This document shows, in pieces, positions 1-13,217 of a stretch of DNA of 64,000 nucleotides. Each line of letters starts with the position of its first letter. Position 1 is the first letter of the stretch. The notes under the pieces were generated by a model. The model did not search any database. It was given only the letters and a program-made list of their open reading frames with translations, and had not been told where the DNA came from. Source of the DNA: Augochlora pura. Lineage: Eukaryota > Arthropoda > Insecta > Hymenoptera > Halictidae. The DNA lies in contig NC_135780.1 of NCBI RefSeq assembly GCF_028453695.1, positions 1,426,001 to 1,490,000 on the forward strand, given 5' to 3'. The translations under genes and the position numbers were made by a program.

Positions 1-480
1 GCAAGTGTTACAATGAAAGGATGAGTCTTGCGTCTGGTTACGTAAAAATATTCATAGAAATCGTGCAACGGTCGTCGTAAACCTGGCATAAATTCCATCC
101 GGCAGACCCGACGTCTAGCGGCGATCGTTCCGCGGCGGTCGTAATACCTCGAAATAGCCGCGACTCGCGATAAAAACACTCGCGCTAAGAAAACTGAACT
201 CATTTAAATATTCCCCTAACCGTGATCCTCGCGTTTCAAATTTTGCCGAAACCTCGTAAACGCGACGCGTGGAAATACACCGTGAAATGATGGCGTTAAA
301 AATCGTGATTCTGCCATGTACGATCGAGGGGACTTTTCCATCTTTTGCTCCCCGAATCATGCAGAGAAACTATCCTAATTTAAAACAAAAAAACACTCAA
401 AGACATTCATCTATGGATTTTCATGTGAATTATCTAAAGTTTCGGCAGACGATGATGCATGAACTCCGCAGAGCAGTGCT
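1..480. other. non-coding stretch, nothing recognised
   Basis: Short open frames occur on both strands, but none has a recognisable product or looks like an exon. The composition is mixed and CpG is frequent. It precedes the degenerate repeat array without a clear border. Confidence 0.5.
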
Positions 481-496
481 CTAGGCTGAAAATGCG

Positions 497-1555
497 TGCA
501 GTAGAATAGGCCAGACCTAATCGGACGCGACAGACAGACAGGTGTCGATACAATAGTCTAGACCTGGTTCAGACGCAAAGTCGAATCGAAATCGCAATGG
601 AATCATCGATCCCGATCGAGGCAGACCGATCTATAATCGACGCAGATGGAGTAGAACGGTCTTCGTTAAAGAAAATAATCAGTTTCCACAGCAGATCGAA
701 GTAGAATCATCCAGATATAGCACTGGCCGAGCTGGATTGATCCAGACTCGACAGAGATTTGCTAGAGCAGTGTTGGCCGTAATAGAAGTCAAAGTAGATT
801 ACTGGAAGCGAGGCAGAGGTCACAGTAGAGTAGTCCAGCCTCCGCACGGACCTAAATGAATTGATCCAGATTAGATAGAGACGCAGTGAGATAGTTCGGG
901 ATTAACAGAGATCGCAGCAAATTGATTTATACTTCGCAGAGGTGTTAGTGGAATAGTCCAGACTAAAGACAGGCTAAAGATCCCAGTGAGTAGATCAAGT
1001 CGGACAGGAATAACGACAGAATAGTCCTGACTCGTTATCGAGCGACTAGATTAATTCATACTGGATACAACATCGGTAGAATGGCACTGCCTTACTACAA
1101 AGACCATAGAAGAATAATTCTAGTGCTCGACAGACCTCGGTACAGACTAACGACAGGCCAGATTATGCCAATTCAGAGAATAGTCGCAGTTGAATAATCC
1201 GACTTGAGCTCGGACCAAATTAACCGAGTCCAGACACAGCACGGTAAATTAGAATAATCTCGACCATCATTAGATCGTAATAGCATGCTCTGAGCTGAAA
1301 GTACATCGGTCCAAGTTGGACGAAAACCGTGGCAGAATAGGTTTAATAGAGACAAAAGTAAACGATCCCGGGTCAAAGGCAAACGACTGTAAAATAATTC
1401 AACCCATTCCTACGTCGAGTGAACTTGATCTAGACTCAACACAGGCACCGTGGAGCGTTCCGAGACAGATGGAAATAAATGACAGGCCAGGAGAAGCATT
1501 AACGCTTGAAAGATGGCGACCGGTAAAGTATCGCGACGAGAATAATCCGCCGAAG
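497..1555 (+). repeat. degenerate tandem array, 30-57 bp unit
   Basis: A loosely conserved block recurs throughout: GTAGAATA-rTCCAGACT followed by nGACAGAG. Clear examples start near 497, 550, 645, 698, 731, 822, 857, 887, 946, 1014, 1108, 1176, 1247 and 1330. Spacing between neighbours is uneven, mostly 30-57 bp. The plus strand is enriched in purine words such as CAGAC, GACAG and AGAATA, so the array is strand-asymmetric. A GTCTAGAC palindrome lies near 556. Units are too diverged for a young satellite. The array carries no convincing coding frame. Possible explanations are an old minisatellite or a fast-evolving non-coding exon. Confidence 0.6.
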
Positions 1556-3130
1556 AAATCTGACAGCGAGAGAGACGACTGGAATCGCTTTCGTCTCACC
1601 GCGCGTCTCAGGGTTAGAAGGTTCGTCCTTTGCGTTGGGGTGGGGGAAGAGGGGGGAGGGCGAAAAGACGGTCGTAAAAGACGCGAGAGCAGCTCAAATC
1701 GATTCCCCGAGCCCTTTCGCGGATTTATTCTCGTTGACGCGCGGGTAGAATAATATTGCGCTGCACAACAGAGTTTATGAGCCGTGTTCCTTGAGTTATT
1801 TCCGTCCCGGCAATCCGACGATGCGTTCCTAAACGTACAACGACCCCATTCGAACCGTTCATATCGACAGAACATTCCGGCGCGGTGTCGGTCGATTAAA
1901 ACCGATCCGATGGTTACGTAAGGCCGTCTGCATCCGCCCGCAGTCCTTTGCGGGGCGGACGCTCATTGTGCCCGTCCCGCGGACGTCTGCAGAATTAAAT
2001 TCTCGTCGATCGAGTTCCGATTTCTCGTACGTCTCCGTACCGTGAACGAGAACGCTTAGGACTATTCTCTGTCGACTATCAAATTTCAAGTGATCGATGA
2101 CGCGCTAGAAATCGTGGCGACATCGTATCTATTACTTCGGACTAACGAGAGTTTCTACATCTAATTGAGTTAGTTGGATATTGACAATGAACGCACGAAT
2201 AACAAATAATAAATTTCCAAGCTCTTCTTTGCACCGCATTTGTAATTATTTGCGCGCGGAAACGTCGTACGAGACGAACCTCCCACGCAGCAGGCATGGC
2301 CTGCAATAAATTTAACAAAAGCTACATGAAAACAGCTTTGTAGCAAGGAAGCAACAGCTAATTTGCCTGGAAACTTCTGGGAATAAAGCAGCACTACTCC
2401 TACATCGCCTACAGCGAGATTACGGCGAAAAAAATTGCCCGAACAATGGAACTTGCAGCATAATCGGCGCATGAATTATTAATGCGCCATTGTGCCACAA
2501 TGTCGTTAGGGAAAATTGGTTTCGGGACATCCTATCGGCGCGGCGGACGAGGTTCGACCAGTTTGGCTGCTAGTAGATTTTTCGGCGATGGTCAGCCCGG
2601 GGATTGCGGGATCGTGCAGCTGGTCGCGAAAAATACGCGTCCGACCGAAATCCCGTCTATTTTTTCGCTCGACCGCCCGCGAGCGACGCGCTGCTAGCTT
2701 CCGAAGCACTTGACGTGACCTTGCTTTGTCACTGACCTGTCCTAGGCGGTGGCTGTGGGTTGGTGGCCACGGACACTCACACATCCACCGGCGATTCGCG
2801 ACTCGCGACTCGCGTCTGCCGACACGATGCGGCGTCCAAGTGTGCGCGCCACACCATCTGCCTTTGCGACGTGATATACCGGCTCCTTTAAGCCACGTGC
2901 ATAACAGCCCAGTCTCTGAACTTGACACTGCGGACGGCCAGAAGCTTCGAGACCCGTTTCGGATCGGTTTCGTGGTGTTTCGGGCCAGCGGCGGTTTGGT
3001 TGCACAACGAATGGGTTCATTGCATAGTCGATGGGACGATCAATCTCTTCTGTTCGTCTAAATTCAATGATAATGAGACAGGGGAGTATATAAATTTACA
3101 GAAAACATGATTAAATGTAGTATTGCTGCA
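1556..3130. other. CpG-rich non-coding stretch
   Basis: Overlapping open frames occur on both strands near 1400-1875 and 2480-3060, the pattern expected of stop-poor CpG-rich DNA rather than of genes. A hairpin lies at 1933-1959: TCCGCCCGCA pairs with TGCGGGGCGGA with one bulge around a 6-nt loop. A 7-bp tandem run (CGCGACT) lies at 2791-2814. No exon could be supported. Confidence 0.4.
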
Positions 3131-3372
3131 TTAACCCTTTGCACTCGAAGCCATTTTAATTCCAACTCCAAAATAGTTTCTTTGACAAACGGTGTTCCTA
3201 TTTGATACAACTTAGTGCATTTTATGCATGTGAGATTGAGTCTTCTGACTCATAAAACAGTTTCTCTTTTAACAGTCTTTCAAGTAGAAAATAATATAAT
3301 AATGTAAAAATTACTTTGATATAATTATTTTTAGTGATGCCTCGGAGTCGCCATTCGAATGCAAGGGGTTAA
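3131..3372. mobile_element. piggyBac-type MITE with TTAA flanks
   Basis: The segment begins TTAA-CCCTTTGCACTCGAA and ends TTCGAATGCAAGGGG-TTAA. The right end reverse-complements to CCCCTTGCATTCGAA, so the two 15-bp termini match at 13 positions and are bounded by the TTAA target duplication typical of the piggyBac superfamily. The element is 234 bp between the TTAA copies, AT-rich inside, and has no open frame that could encode a transposase. It is therefore a non-autonomous copy needing an enzyme supplied from elsewhere. The mismatches between termini indicate an old insertion. Confidence 0.8.
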
Positions 3373-6300
3373 TTTAAATCTGTAATAATTCTAACGGAAA
3401 GGAAAAGAATTGTACCTGGTCCCTATGTTCTGCATTGACGTAGTCAATTCTTACTTTGCATAAAGATCCGCTGGTTAACGATAAAATAGCGAATTCCTTG
3501 GAATATGTCCGCAGAGTATGCATTCGAGAGATCTTCGAAAGCTTCCGCCTCGGTTTGTCGCGAAATACAATCAAATTATTCATAACTTCATTAGTTCAGA
3601 GAAGTATATTTGATGATATAATCCAATCGTAGAAACCTAAATGATTTCTTAGTCTGGCAGAGATCATTCTGTTTTCTAGAAGTAGTTAATTAACAATCGC
3701 CTTACTTTGCGAACGTTTCATTGATATTACCATCTATTGGGAAAGAAATAGATTTTCCTCTGTTCAGAGGTTGCGAATAATTGTATCGGAAAAACCAACG
3801 TTGACATAAACGATTCACGAGGTAACGATGAACTCGCATTTTCCCGAGCGCTGCGTCGCAGTGGAAAATCACTAAAATCCCAGCCATAGATCAACTGCGC
3901 TCTTTCCGTAATAAAGAGATCTTTTATCATCGCGTAAACGATTTCGAAACAGGGAAGAACCTGTGCCAGATAATGCGTCTTTCACTGGCAAGTAAGAAAG
4001 TGCATGACGCGATCCCACATCGTCACCATGCGTCATCGTTCATATATACTTATTTCCGATGAATCGGATAAAGATATGATCGATAGAGAAACCAGCAGTA
4101 AAAAATCCCGTAGAAAATGAGTCTTCGCCTAACTGCGCCGCTAGAATCTCCATAGCGATGGTCGCACGTTCTGCAGTAGTTGCAATCTTCGAAGCACGTC
4201 GCAGTGGCCCTGAAACAAATCAAAGGAGTAAGATAATTCCATCGTGCTTTGTTAATCGAAGAAAACAGAATTAAGTTAACTATATACGTGACTATTCCAA
4301 GAAACAGTCACGTGGATTCTTCTTTTCTTTTTCCTGTATTTTAATTGTACCGCCGATTACACAGCTTTCATAACGCGATCAATAACACTCGTATACTACA
4401 TTCAACTCGATCAACGAACAGATCGATAGACACAAAATCGTATCTTCGATCGCATAGTTAAAGCATTAGGTGGCTTTTAGTCATTTTATCTGAAGCTTCT
4501 GTAAACATTGTATAATGGAAGCTAATAAAGCGTTTTAATCTCGCTATCCATCTAGACACGACAAAAGGAACGAGAGTGCAATTTAATTGCGGATCGTTGT
4601 GGGTGCAGCTTAAGGCAGCGGCTCGCCCTCGGGCCACCCACTTGCGACTTTGATTTCGCGGCGGAGAAGCGGTGCAACGGCACCTTAAATTTCTGACAGG
4701 CAGAAATAGCGGCGCGAGGGTCGAATAAAGAGAGCTGGCGGCGCGGCGAATTTTCGCGAAACTCCGCCTGGTTCGCGTGGGTAACGTGTACGGCTATCAT
4801 CCGCGGCGGAATCCGTCCCTCTTGTCCTCCAACGAGGGAACAGTGGCGTAAAACCCCGTGCACGGGCCCCAGCTATCATTATGCAAAACCCGACGCCGAA
4901 CAAGCTTTGTTCGCGCGTTCTCCCATTGATCGTGCTTCCTCCCGTCGCGCCGCGCCGCGCCGGCTCGCGCAAGAAGAAAGTTTCCGGCGCAGGGCTTTCC
5001 CGAAAAGCCGCGATTGCACAGCGTTGCATCGGCGCTGCATAACCGCCGAATTTAGATCAGCGGTCGAACACCGTCCCCGGTCTGATGCAATTTACGATAA
5101 TAATAATTCGTGTTTAATGCACGTTCAGCAATGGAGTAACAGGGAAACAATTTCTGTTCGTGTCGCTTTGCGTTCGTATTCGTAACCAGTCGAATAAACG
5201 ACGAGACAGATAGACGACCGCGTGAACACAGCGCCACGCGACATACAATGGCAATAATTTATCTTCACGGACAAATCTAATAAAATTTTTATCGACTTTG
5301 TCGCGCGCCCGCTGCTAAGAAGATACAATTCACCTAGCCTTGGAAATATATTATAATTGGCCAGCAGAGATGCTCCTTCATTTATGGCTCGCAGAACCGA
5401 TCAAAAAATAATAAAGTATCAGAATTTATAGAATTTAGTAGAGATGTGGGTCATTTACATTGAACGGGCGCTATTATCGCGAATGATAAATTTACATTAA
5501 TGCGCTAGACTTCATCTCCAGTGTGGGAAAAGATGAGAATTTGCATAACACGTCGAACGATTATACATTGCAGTGACGTGCTTTCTTGAAGCTCGATCGA
5601 CAGAAAATATTGCCAACAGGTGACGACAGAGGCTGCGTTCCGCTAACCGGCTATATCCTTTTAGTGTAACAGGATTATTTCGGGACCACTCGGGACAAGG
5701 AAATCGCCAGAAAAATTGACAGAAGACAGAAGCCCTGAATAAACGAGCGTACTCGATGGCAACATCTTGCCGGTACGTTTCCGCAGGATCTTCCATCGGA
5801 AGCTCGCAAGGCCCGAGATGTTTTTCCTCGCGCGTATGCTTTCTTCCAAGAAGCGACGGGCCAGTTACGTAGCGTTGCACCAGGCGCGAAAGAAAGAAGC
5901 ATAATTCTGCGTGTTTCGCGAGATTAAAAATAGCACTCGCGGTGCAGCTGTTTCGGAAAAAGCCGTGAACCACTCGCATCTTCGGCAGATGCGTTGCCAA
6001 AAATTGACAGCCTCTGGAAACATTCCCAAGAATTGATCGGCTCTCGTGCATTCGAGATCAACGTAATTGAGTAAATAAGCGTCGAATAAAAATATGGTGG
6101 TCACGAATTTTTGAACGTGTTATTAATGTATCCGTATTTTAACATCGTGTACTTCTTTGTGCATCAATTGATGTTTCGTGTGTCAGAAACTAGTTACACA
6201 AAAATGTAGTATCCGATTATTTCGTTATACAAACAATCATGTAAAAAATATATAAAATATATAAGATATATAATATGTATAAAATATATTTTATGTATAA

Positions 6301-8305
6301 AATATATAAAAATGTATGCGTTAATCCACGTGTACGCGGGTACTTTAAATACATGTGATATGGATACCAGTGATGGCTGCGCCATTTCTAGAACGAAACG
6401 GTCTGTCCAGAATCGTTTGAAATTTTTCCAGCGTAAAATATCAAATCCCGCGAACACTTTTGCGTCGCGTGAGAAGAAAACACAATAAATTATCGTTCAA
6501 CATGTTTGCCGAAGTTCCTTCCGCATAACAGATACGCAAACGGAATAACACCCGTGCCATATTTCGTCGGCGCACGCAACTCGCACGCAACAATCAGCAA
6601 TTTCAAAGCGAGTCAGCTCGCGCCTGGGTTTTGCGTCACACCGCGTGGAATTAATTATTGTGTCCCACATCTCGGAACCCGATCGAATAATCTCTCTCTC
6701 GGCCGTCGTTCGATAGTCAGGCGCGACTACCTGCCGACGGACTATCGCGATTCCTGTCCGTGTCATTGTCTGAAATGGACACGCGCTTCGAAACCGCAGA
6801 GAATGGCGGGATCGGTAAACAATCGTGTTCCTGGAAAATATCTCGTATCTCCGTTGAAATGCTCGCCGGGAGATTTATGCGTGTCTTAGGTTGTCTCCTT
6901 TTTTTGCACCGGTGCAACTATAAGCCGGCGCGATTATGACAATTTTTTCGTTACAGCGCGCTGTGGGCGGTAAACTCATTCATCGTGTCCAAAAATCATT
7001 TTAAGCGTTGTCACGGGGTTGATGTCACAAAATAGTAGGTCGTTGGATTGGTCTCGGCGCCAGCTATGATATCAAGAACTCAAAAGTATATATTAACATT
7101 AAAAAACCGAAACGACTTTGATTACTTCTAAGACTGAGAATTCGTTGAAAGTCTCAGTCCTGCCGCAGTCGCATCGGATCTCTCACAGAACGCTCTAGCA
7201 CCGCGGGCGTCTATTTGTTTCTATAATTTCTATACTTAAAAAATGTAATTTTAGCCACGATAAACGAATTTTCAACTGACTGTGCAACGGCTCGATTTAA
7301 TGTTTACCGAAGCGGAGTTGTAAAACGCGATGCAATCCAATGTCAATGACAGGTTCTCCCGGCGAAAATCGACGGAGAGGGGGGATCGAAGAGATAACAA
7401 AGAGACTAGCTAAAATTTCAACAATAATATTACACGCCGTAAATGCCGGATGTATATTGACAAAAGCAAAGGTGAAGTGGTCTTGACGTGTTTTCCATTT
7501 CACCGGCTGCAAAACAGTGAATCACTGCTCCGTGTTTTCAAATCTTCGCGATCGATCGCAAATCCTATTCGCCAGCCGAATCAAATACTTTTTGTTATTA
7601 GCGTTCCAAAGTTCTATTCGACCTTGGCACACGGTAAATATAAAGTTTCTTTTCTAATCGTCGTAGCTGTCGAAGAAATTCTAAGCGACGAGGAATATGT
7701 CGTTCGGGCTTCGATTCGGCTGGTTCGGCAGCGGTCTCGAGGGCGTTTTCTCGAGATCCAAGAAACAGAGGACAGGTTTAGCGATCTCCTAGGTTGGCAA
7801 GGAATAAAGGAGCAGTTAGGCAATGCAATTACGTTAGCTTTATTCCGATCTCAGCCCCCGTTGTCCTTCGAGCCTCGTGCGGAGGCCACGTGAGCAACGA
7901 GCCGTTTCGGCCACGTGAGCTTCCAAAGCTAAAACGGTACTTTTACGGCGCCAGAATTTTACCGATCGCACGCGTGCCTCCTCCCCTATCCATCTCTTTG
8001 TCTCGGTATGGTCTTTCGTGCCGCCGGAAAGCTCCCTCGTGTTTTATGTCTATCATCTGCCGACCCATCTTCACCACCGTCGATTTACATTCGATCCGCA
8101 TGATTCTCCATATTTTAGCACCGGGAACCATCAATCGACGATTCATAGATCGTGTACAATTTGCCAACAATAATATCAAAACGAAAACTTGTACAAATTA
8201 ATGGTATTTATTAGGTTGGATAATTAATCCGTTTGCAAACATCTGACACCTAGGAAGAGTCAAGGATAATTACACGAGTTCAAAGTGATAGTTCAGATGA
8301 ATTTC
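3373..8305. other. long non-coding stretch
   Basis: No gene is supported. The longest frame is about 180 codons on the minus strand (5512-6051). It starts with ATG but shows no motif, repeat or signal peptide. An AT-rich run of AAATATATA-like words spans about 6238-6320. A CCCGTGCACGGG palindrome lies at 4855-4866. A TTAGGTTGGA word at 8211 resembles a mariner terminus but has no partner. Confidence 0.4.
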
Positions 8306-8550
8306 GAGATATGTTCTCATGACGCTATTTTTATATAATTAAGCTTAAATGAAAGCTGAAAGTGTGAATTTAAGACAGTGGAGATTAAATTACAATAGAA
8401 CGGTGGATTATTCGGAAAAATTCAAAGGAATCGACCTCTAAAATCGTGGGGTATACAAAACTTTAAGATACGTTCCTGTAGAGCTATTTCCACGTAGCTT
8501 AGTTTAAATAAAAGCTGAAAGTGCCTATTTTAAGACATGGTAGATTAGTT
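8306..8550 (+). repeat. diverged direct repeat, 159-bp offset
   Basis: Copy 1 (8306-8391) and copy 2 (8465-8550) align without large gaps. The best core is AAATGAAAGCTGAAAGTG at 8348 against AAATAAAAGCTGAAAGTG at 8507, followed by TTTAAGACA-TGG-AGATTA in both. Together they form two tandem units of about 159 bp. There is no open frame and no terminal inverted repeat. The block could be a decayed satellite or part of an unrecognised transposon. Confidence 0.65.
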
Positions 8551-10810
8551 TGATGTTGTATAACAAGTCCGTTCACGTCGGCAACTGCACGGTACTATAT
8601 TTTCTTATAAGAAAACGCGAGCAGATTTATTACACAATCTAATAACTGACTAAAGTCATTCTTCCCAAGATTGGACGATTTATGTCCTTTTTGAAACCAA
8701 AATATGTTGGCCGGTTGTAACTTTCGAATGAATTTATATTTTCAGTCTAAAAGCATACTGTGTGCTCCTGAAATATGCGCTTTCAAACTCGAAACACTTG
8801 AAATTTATCGGTGCAGTACCCATTTCTTCGAAGAAATCCCAAAGATCGTCTTTGATGTACCGATCGGCAGGAAGTGTTTCAGATGTTCGCTTTTGAATCG
8901 AGCGATTAACTCATTTCCGCGTATAATACACGAGAAAACGATGCAAATTAGTACGCGTTCCGGGTGTATTTGTCTTAGTTGGATTACCGACAGGCAGAAA
9001 AGCGTTCGGGCACGCGTAAACGTGAAATCGCTTCCTCCGGCGTCGTTAGATGTTGAATTTTTCTTCTGCGGTAAACGTTGTTACGGTACACGCGGCAAGA
9101 TCTCGGCGTTTGTTAATTACACGATAACTTAATTACCCGTTACGCAGCGAAAACAGAGCGCGTTCATCGCTTTTTACAGAATCTGCCTCGGTCATCGTGT
9201 TTGAACGCCCGTGTTTCTCCCCATTACCGTGAAATCTCGTTCGTTACGACCGCCGATTTATTTCGGCCTAACGGACTCTCGCTCTCGACATTGTCGGGCA
9301 TTGGACACCGACAACCAACGCCTGGTACAGGACCATCTTAACCAGTTACCAAGCTAAGCAACACCTCTTGCATCTATGACAAATTTTCCAAATCGAGCGA
9401 TGGACACGGTAATCGAAACCCAAGGGGGCCACACGGAAATTGCAAAATCGCTGAGAATAATGTTCGCGAAGGAATGGAGAACACGTCGGTTAAAAGGAGG
9501 GAGGAATGCTGAGCACGATAAAATATCCAAAGAAAATTTAGAATCGAAAACATTTTTAAAATTCAGCAGAAACGAAATTACAAAATTCAAGAGGAACGCT
9601 GTCAATGGTATCATTCTGGAAGATTCGAGAATAAAGAAGAGGATACGCTGAGTACAATATTAATTGTCATTGGGGGCCCATAGAACCCGGAGATACTTCC
9701 CTGTCCAGTACTCCCCGCCGTTTCCCGCATTTAACAATTATATAACTTTTAATAACGATAGTATGACGTCCGGAACTTGTTTTCGGTTGAGATTGCGCAA
9801 CGACTTCCGTTACGGGACGGTAGCGCCGGCATTTTCCATGAAAAAAAAGAGGATCCGCCATCACGTAAGAAAGTGATTTCGCGGTTTCCGTGTCCGGTAC
9901 GCCGCCATTGCGCCGGGCATAGCCGCGCGGACGTTCTGTCGGACGTTTTGCTCGTTTCGAAGCGAATCGGCGACTTGTCAATGACCTCCGGAGAAACTCT
10001 CACTCTCCCTGCGCCATTTTCCCTGGACGGCAAGACGGCCGAGAGCCTAACGGGCCTCGGAGCAACTCGTTATCCGTTGACGTCGCGTTCCTGAATTTAC
10101 GATGGCCTCCCGAGGCGATATTGACAAATTAAAGACCATCCGTAACGGTTTCGTTCTAAAGCAAAATCGAGAAATATTACATGCTTGTACTAATTTGACA
10201 AAATTAGACAAACGATTGGATTCGAAAAGACCGTGACTAATACAATTTGTGTGTGTGTGTTAGGACGGTAAACGAGAAACGAAAGGTAATGTTCAAGAAC
10301 ATTTTCACGAAAAATTACTAGACCAATAGATCTTAAATTATGCTCCATGAAATAAGTTTCAACAGGGTACTGTATTTTTGTCAAGAGAAAATCTCGGTTT
10401 CATTCGAACTTCGCGCCTCATGAGCGGCTTCCAAAAAAGCCTAATATCGACTGCCACGTTGGCTATTGTCAGATTTCGAGGTCGATATGTTGCCGGGCCG
10501 TCATTTTCATTTCGTAACAATACAATCAAGATAGAGGCTGTTATTGTTAACGCAACGCTGCCTTTTGAAGGTGAAATTGAGTTTCGAGGAAGAGCCCGAG
10601 CAATGGCGGATGGGTAGTGTCGTGGGGCGGGCATATTACCGCGCTGATGCAACGTTACGGAGCCCGCATGGTTCTCTTTGGCAAGAAAGTCGGAAGTGGT
10701 ACGTTGACCCGATGGAATTCGGCATTGGCAGTGCGGTTCCGCGGGAAAAGCAGAACGCAAGCACGTAAAAGGCGTAAGCAACGTGTGACGGCCGAGAAAG
10801 AGAGGAGGGC
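8551..10810. other. non-coding stretch with a GT microsatellite
   Basis: A (GT)6 run lies at 10249-10260. An ATG-initiated frame of about 140 codons at 8704-9132 and several frames near 9667-10094 lack any recognisable domain and overlap one another. I do not call them genes. Confidence 0.4.
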
Positions 10811-10830
10811 GAGGCGAGGCGAGGCGAGGC
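10811..10830 (+). repeat. pentanucleotide microsatellite (GAGGC)4
   Basis: Four perfect GAGGC units are followed by more GC-rich, purine-rich DNA to about 10885. The long open frames that cross it on both strands (minus 10359-11078, plus 10617-11099) owe their length to this stop-free composition. The same motif occurs in the opposite orientation at 14381. Confidence 0.85.
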
Positions 10831-10885
10831 GCGCGGCGCGGCGAGGAGGTGAGGCAGGCCAGGGGAGGAGGAGGCGGAGAGGCAG

Positions 10886-12839
10886 GTTCAGGGAACTCTC
10901 GAGTGAGAGTTTCGTCGATGCTCGTCGAGAATTTTCGTCGTGGATTCCTAGGGTGATCGACCTCTCCACTGAAAGCAGATTTAACCTCGATACCGGCCCC
11001 CAGTCCGGCGTAAACTGCCGGCCAGAATTCGAAGGATCTAGCCCCGCTTTCGATCCGAGAAATCGATCCCAGCCACACGAGATCCTCCTCCTTTCGTGAC
11101 TTTTTACAAAACGAAATTCGCCAAAAACCCGATTCGGTGAACCGTTCGAACTGGTCACACCTTCGAAAATAGGACGATTGCTGAGAATTCGGAGACCTTT
11201 ACTGCGAATGATCGCAGTCGAAGTAATCAGAAAACGATGCGTTTCGTAAGAGCTACGACGCGAGTCTTGTCTGAAACATTTCCAGCCAAGATTATGGCAA
11301 GATTAAAATTAAGATCACGTAAGGGCGCCTCTTACAAGATTCCCCATGGACCGGTAACCTTTCAAATTAATTATCGCATCGACTCTGTAATTACGAGGCA
11401 GTCGAGCGTCTGAAGAAATTGTCCGCGGCCCAAGTTTCGGTAAGCACGTCCAGCCGATGATCAAGGAAGTGGAATCGAGGTATTATGGGTAGTAGCGTGG
11501 CATGGGTGAGGAGACGAGCAGATGGTCGGCAAAAAGGGTCAGGCTTATCGGCCGTCATGTTTTCGCGGTAGCAAGACAGCGAGCGATCGGTAGCCAGCGA
11601 TCGTGAAAGTGGGTCGCAGAAAGCAAGGCCACTGACACTGGCCGCAGAGCCGCGAGAGAGTCTTCTCTCCTCCCTTGCCTGGCCTCTTCCTCTTTCTTTT
11701 CCCACCGGAACGTGTCCTGCCTCTTCTCGCGAAACCGACGGGGGTTCTCCTTTCTCTCTTCCTCGCTTCTCCCTTCTACCATTTCTACGGGCCGCCGTTA
11801 TGCTCGCGAGAGAGTCATCGTCATGCTCGATCGCGAATTACTCTCGTAATATGTTTGCCCGTGGAGAAAATGCACGGGACGAGCCTCGTGTGCGCTCATC
11901 CGTGATCGACGTTATGTCACTGGCTATGGCAAACCGTCGTCGGCGATCCGGCGATGGGCGCCGATCGACGCTGCCCGCTCGCGTGACGATCAATGTCACG
12001 CCTGCCCTTTTTCCTTCCTTTCGTTCTTTGGCACGGGATCCGGCCCCTTGGTCATCTGGACGTCGCATCGGTCAGCAAGTTGATTGACGGGAAACGATGC
12101 AGCCGGTTAACACCCGGACGGCGAGGATCTGGTCTATTTAGAGGCAGGATATTAGTATTGTTCTTCTAGTACTTAGTTTCTGACACTTAATTTAGGTAAA
12201 CGTACGTTGCGTTAAGATCGCTAAGAGAAATAATGTGTACAGGAGAAGTATCGTAAAAAGTATGTTCGTAGAGATTAATTAATAAAATAAGAAATGTTAA
12301 AAAGGTTAGATCATTGAAGCGTTAGATCAACCAAACTGTTCAATTTTGTTGCAAGATGTTACTTGCTTCTCCAGCTCAGAAATCTTGACCGACCACTCTT
12401 GAACGTTGTACAACGGTCAAGACCGATCATATTTTCTCGTTCACAGAAAAAACTGTAGCAACGAAACAAAAATGTCCCCGAGATGGTCGGTCCTTCGCGA
12501 GTAGAATAGTAAAAGATCGAATCTCGACAGGCTTGAGATACACTGAAGACACCGCAGAGCGCAAACACCTTCGACACCCCGTACCTTCGAAATGGTAGCC
12601 GAGCGAAACGGTGACTGAAACTGCCCCCGATTCCGGCGGGACCGGATCGTCCATCATCCCCGTCGAGATTCGTGTCCAGGAAACGGGCTGTTTGGCATGC
12701 TACGAGGCGGCCGCGTTTTTTGGCACAGCCTATGCGCAGCGTGGCGGCGTTACTCGACGCGATTCTCGAAGGAGTTAACAAGTTAATCGGTGAAACCCGG
12801 CGTTGAACCGGTTCGCCAGCCAGTCCCGACATTGTAGCG
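10886..12839. other. non-coding stretch, pyrimidine-rich in the middle
   Basis: The segment 11660-11780 is rich in CT on the plus strand. No splice-bounded coding segment or RNA gene was recognised. From about 12100 to 12360 the sequence is AT-rich without repeats. Confidence 0.4.
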
Positions 12840-13217
12840 ATGCAGAAGAGGATACCCGGTGTCTCGCGGCTCGGTTCTCGCGGCTCGCCGCGACGGTGCC
12901 AAGCGGCCGGAATTAATCATCTCGAAGAGAGAAGAAGAGAAGAGGTCTCGTCGCGGCTGCCAAGAAGACCGTCTTCCCCGTCTAGGCGCGCGTGTGTTTC
13001 GCGACGCGCTGGTCGGGCCGCATGCTAATAGTTTGCGGACGAGCCGGTTCGACGGCGATCATGGTGGTGTAGCGGCTGCAAGCTCGCGTGTGCAAGCACG
13101 CGGTCGGGCACGCGTTAGATCGGGTATCGCGCGATCGGGTTATCTCGCACGTGCGCGCGCGCGTGCTCGCGGCACGTTCCTCTTCTCGGCGTCCCGGCTC
13201 CTCGGCTCCTCGGCAGC

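Noticed and set aside
1933..1959. GC-rich hairpin like a bacterial terminator
   Set aside because: No T run follows and the window is clearly eukaryotic.
6238..6320. AT-rich run considered as a TATA cluster or replication element
   Set aside because: Simple low-complexity DNA without an initiator at suitable distance.
8211..8235. TTAGGTTGGA, similar to a mariner terminus
   Set aside because: No inverted partner and no transposase remnant nearby.
10359..11078. 239-codon minus-strand frame
   Set aside because: It crosses a GAGGC microsatellite and stop-poor GC-rich DNA, is mirrored by a plus-strand frame, and shows no domain or splice context.
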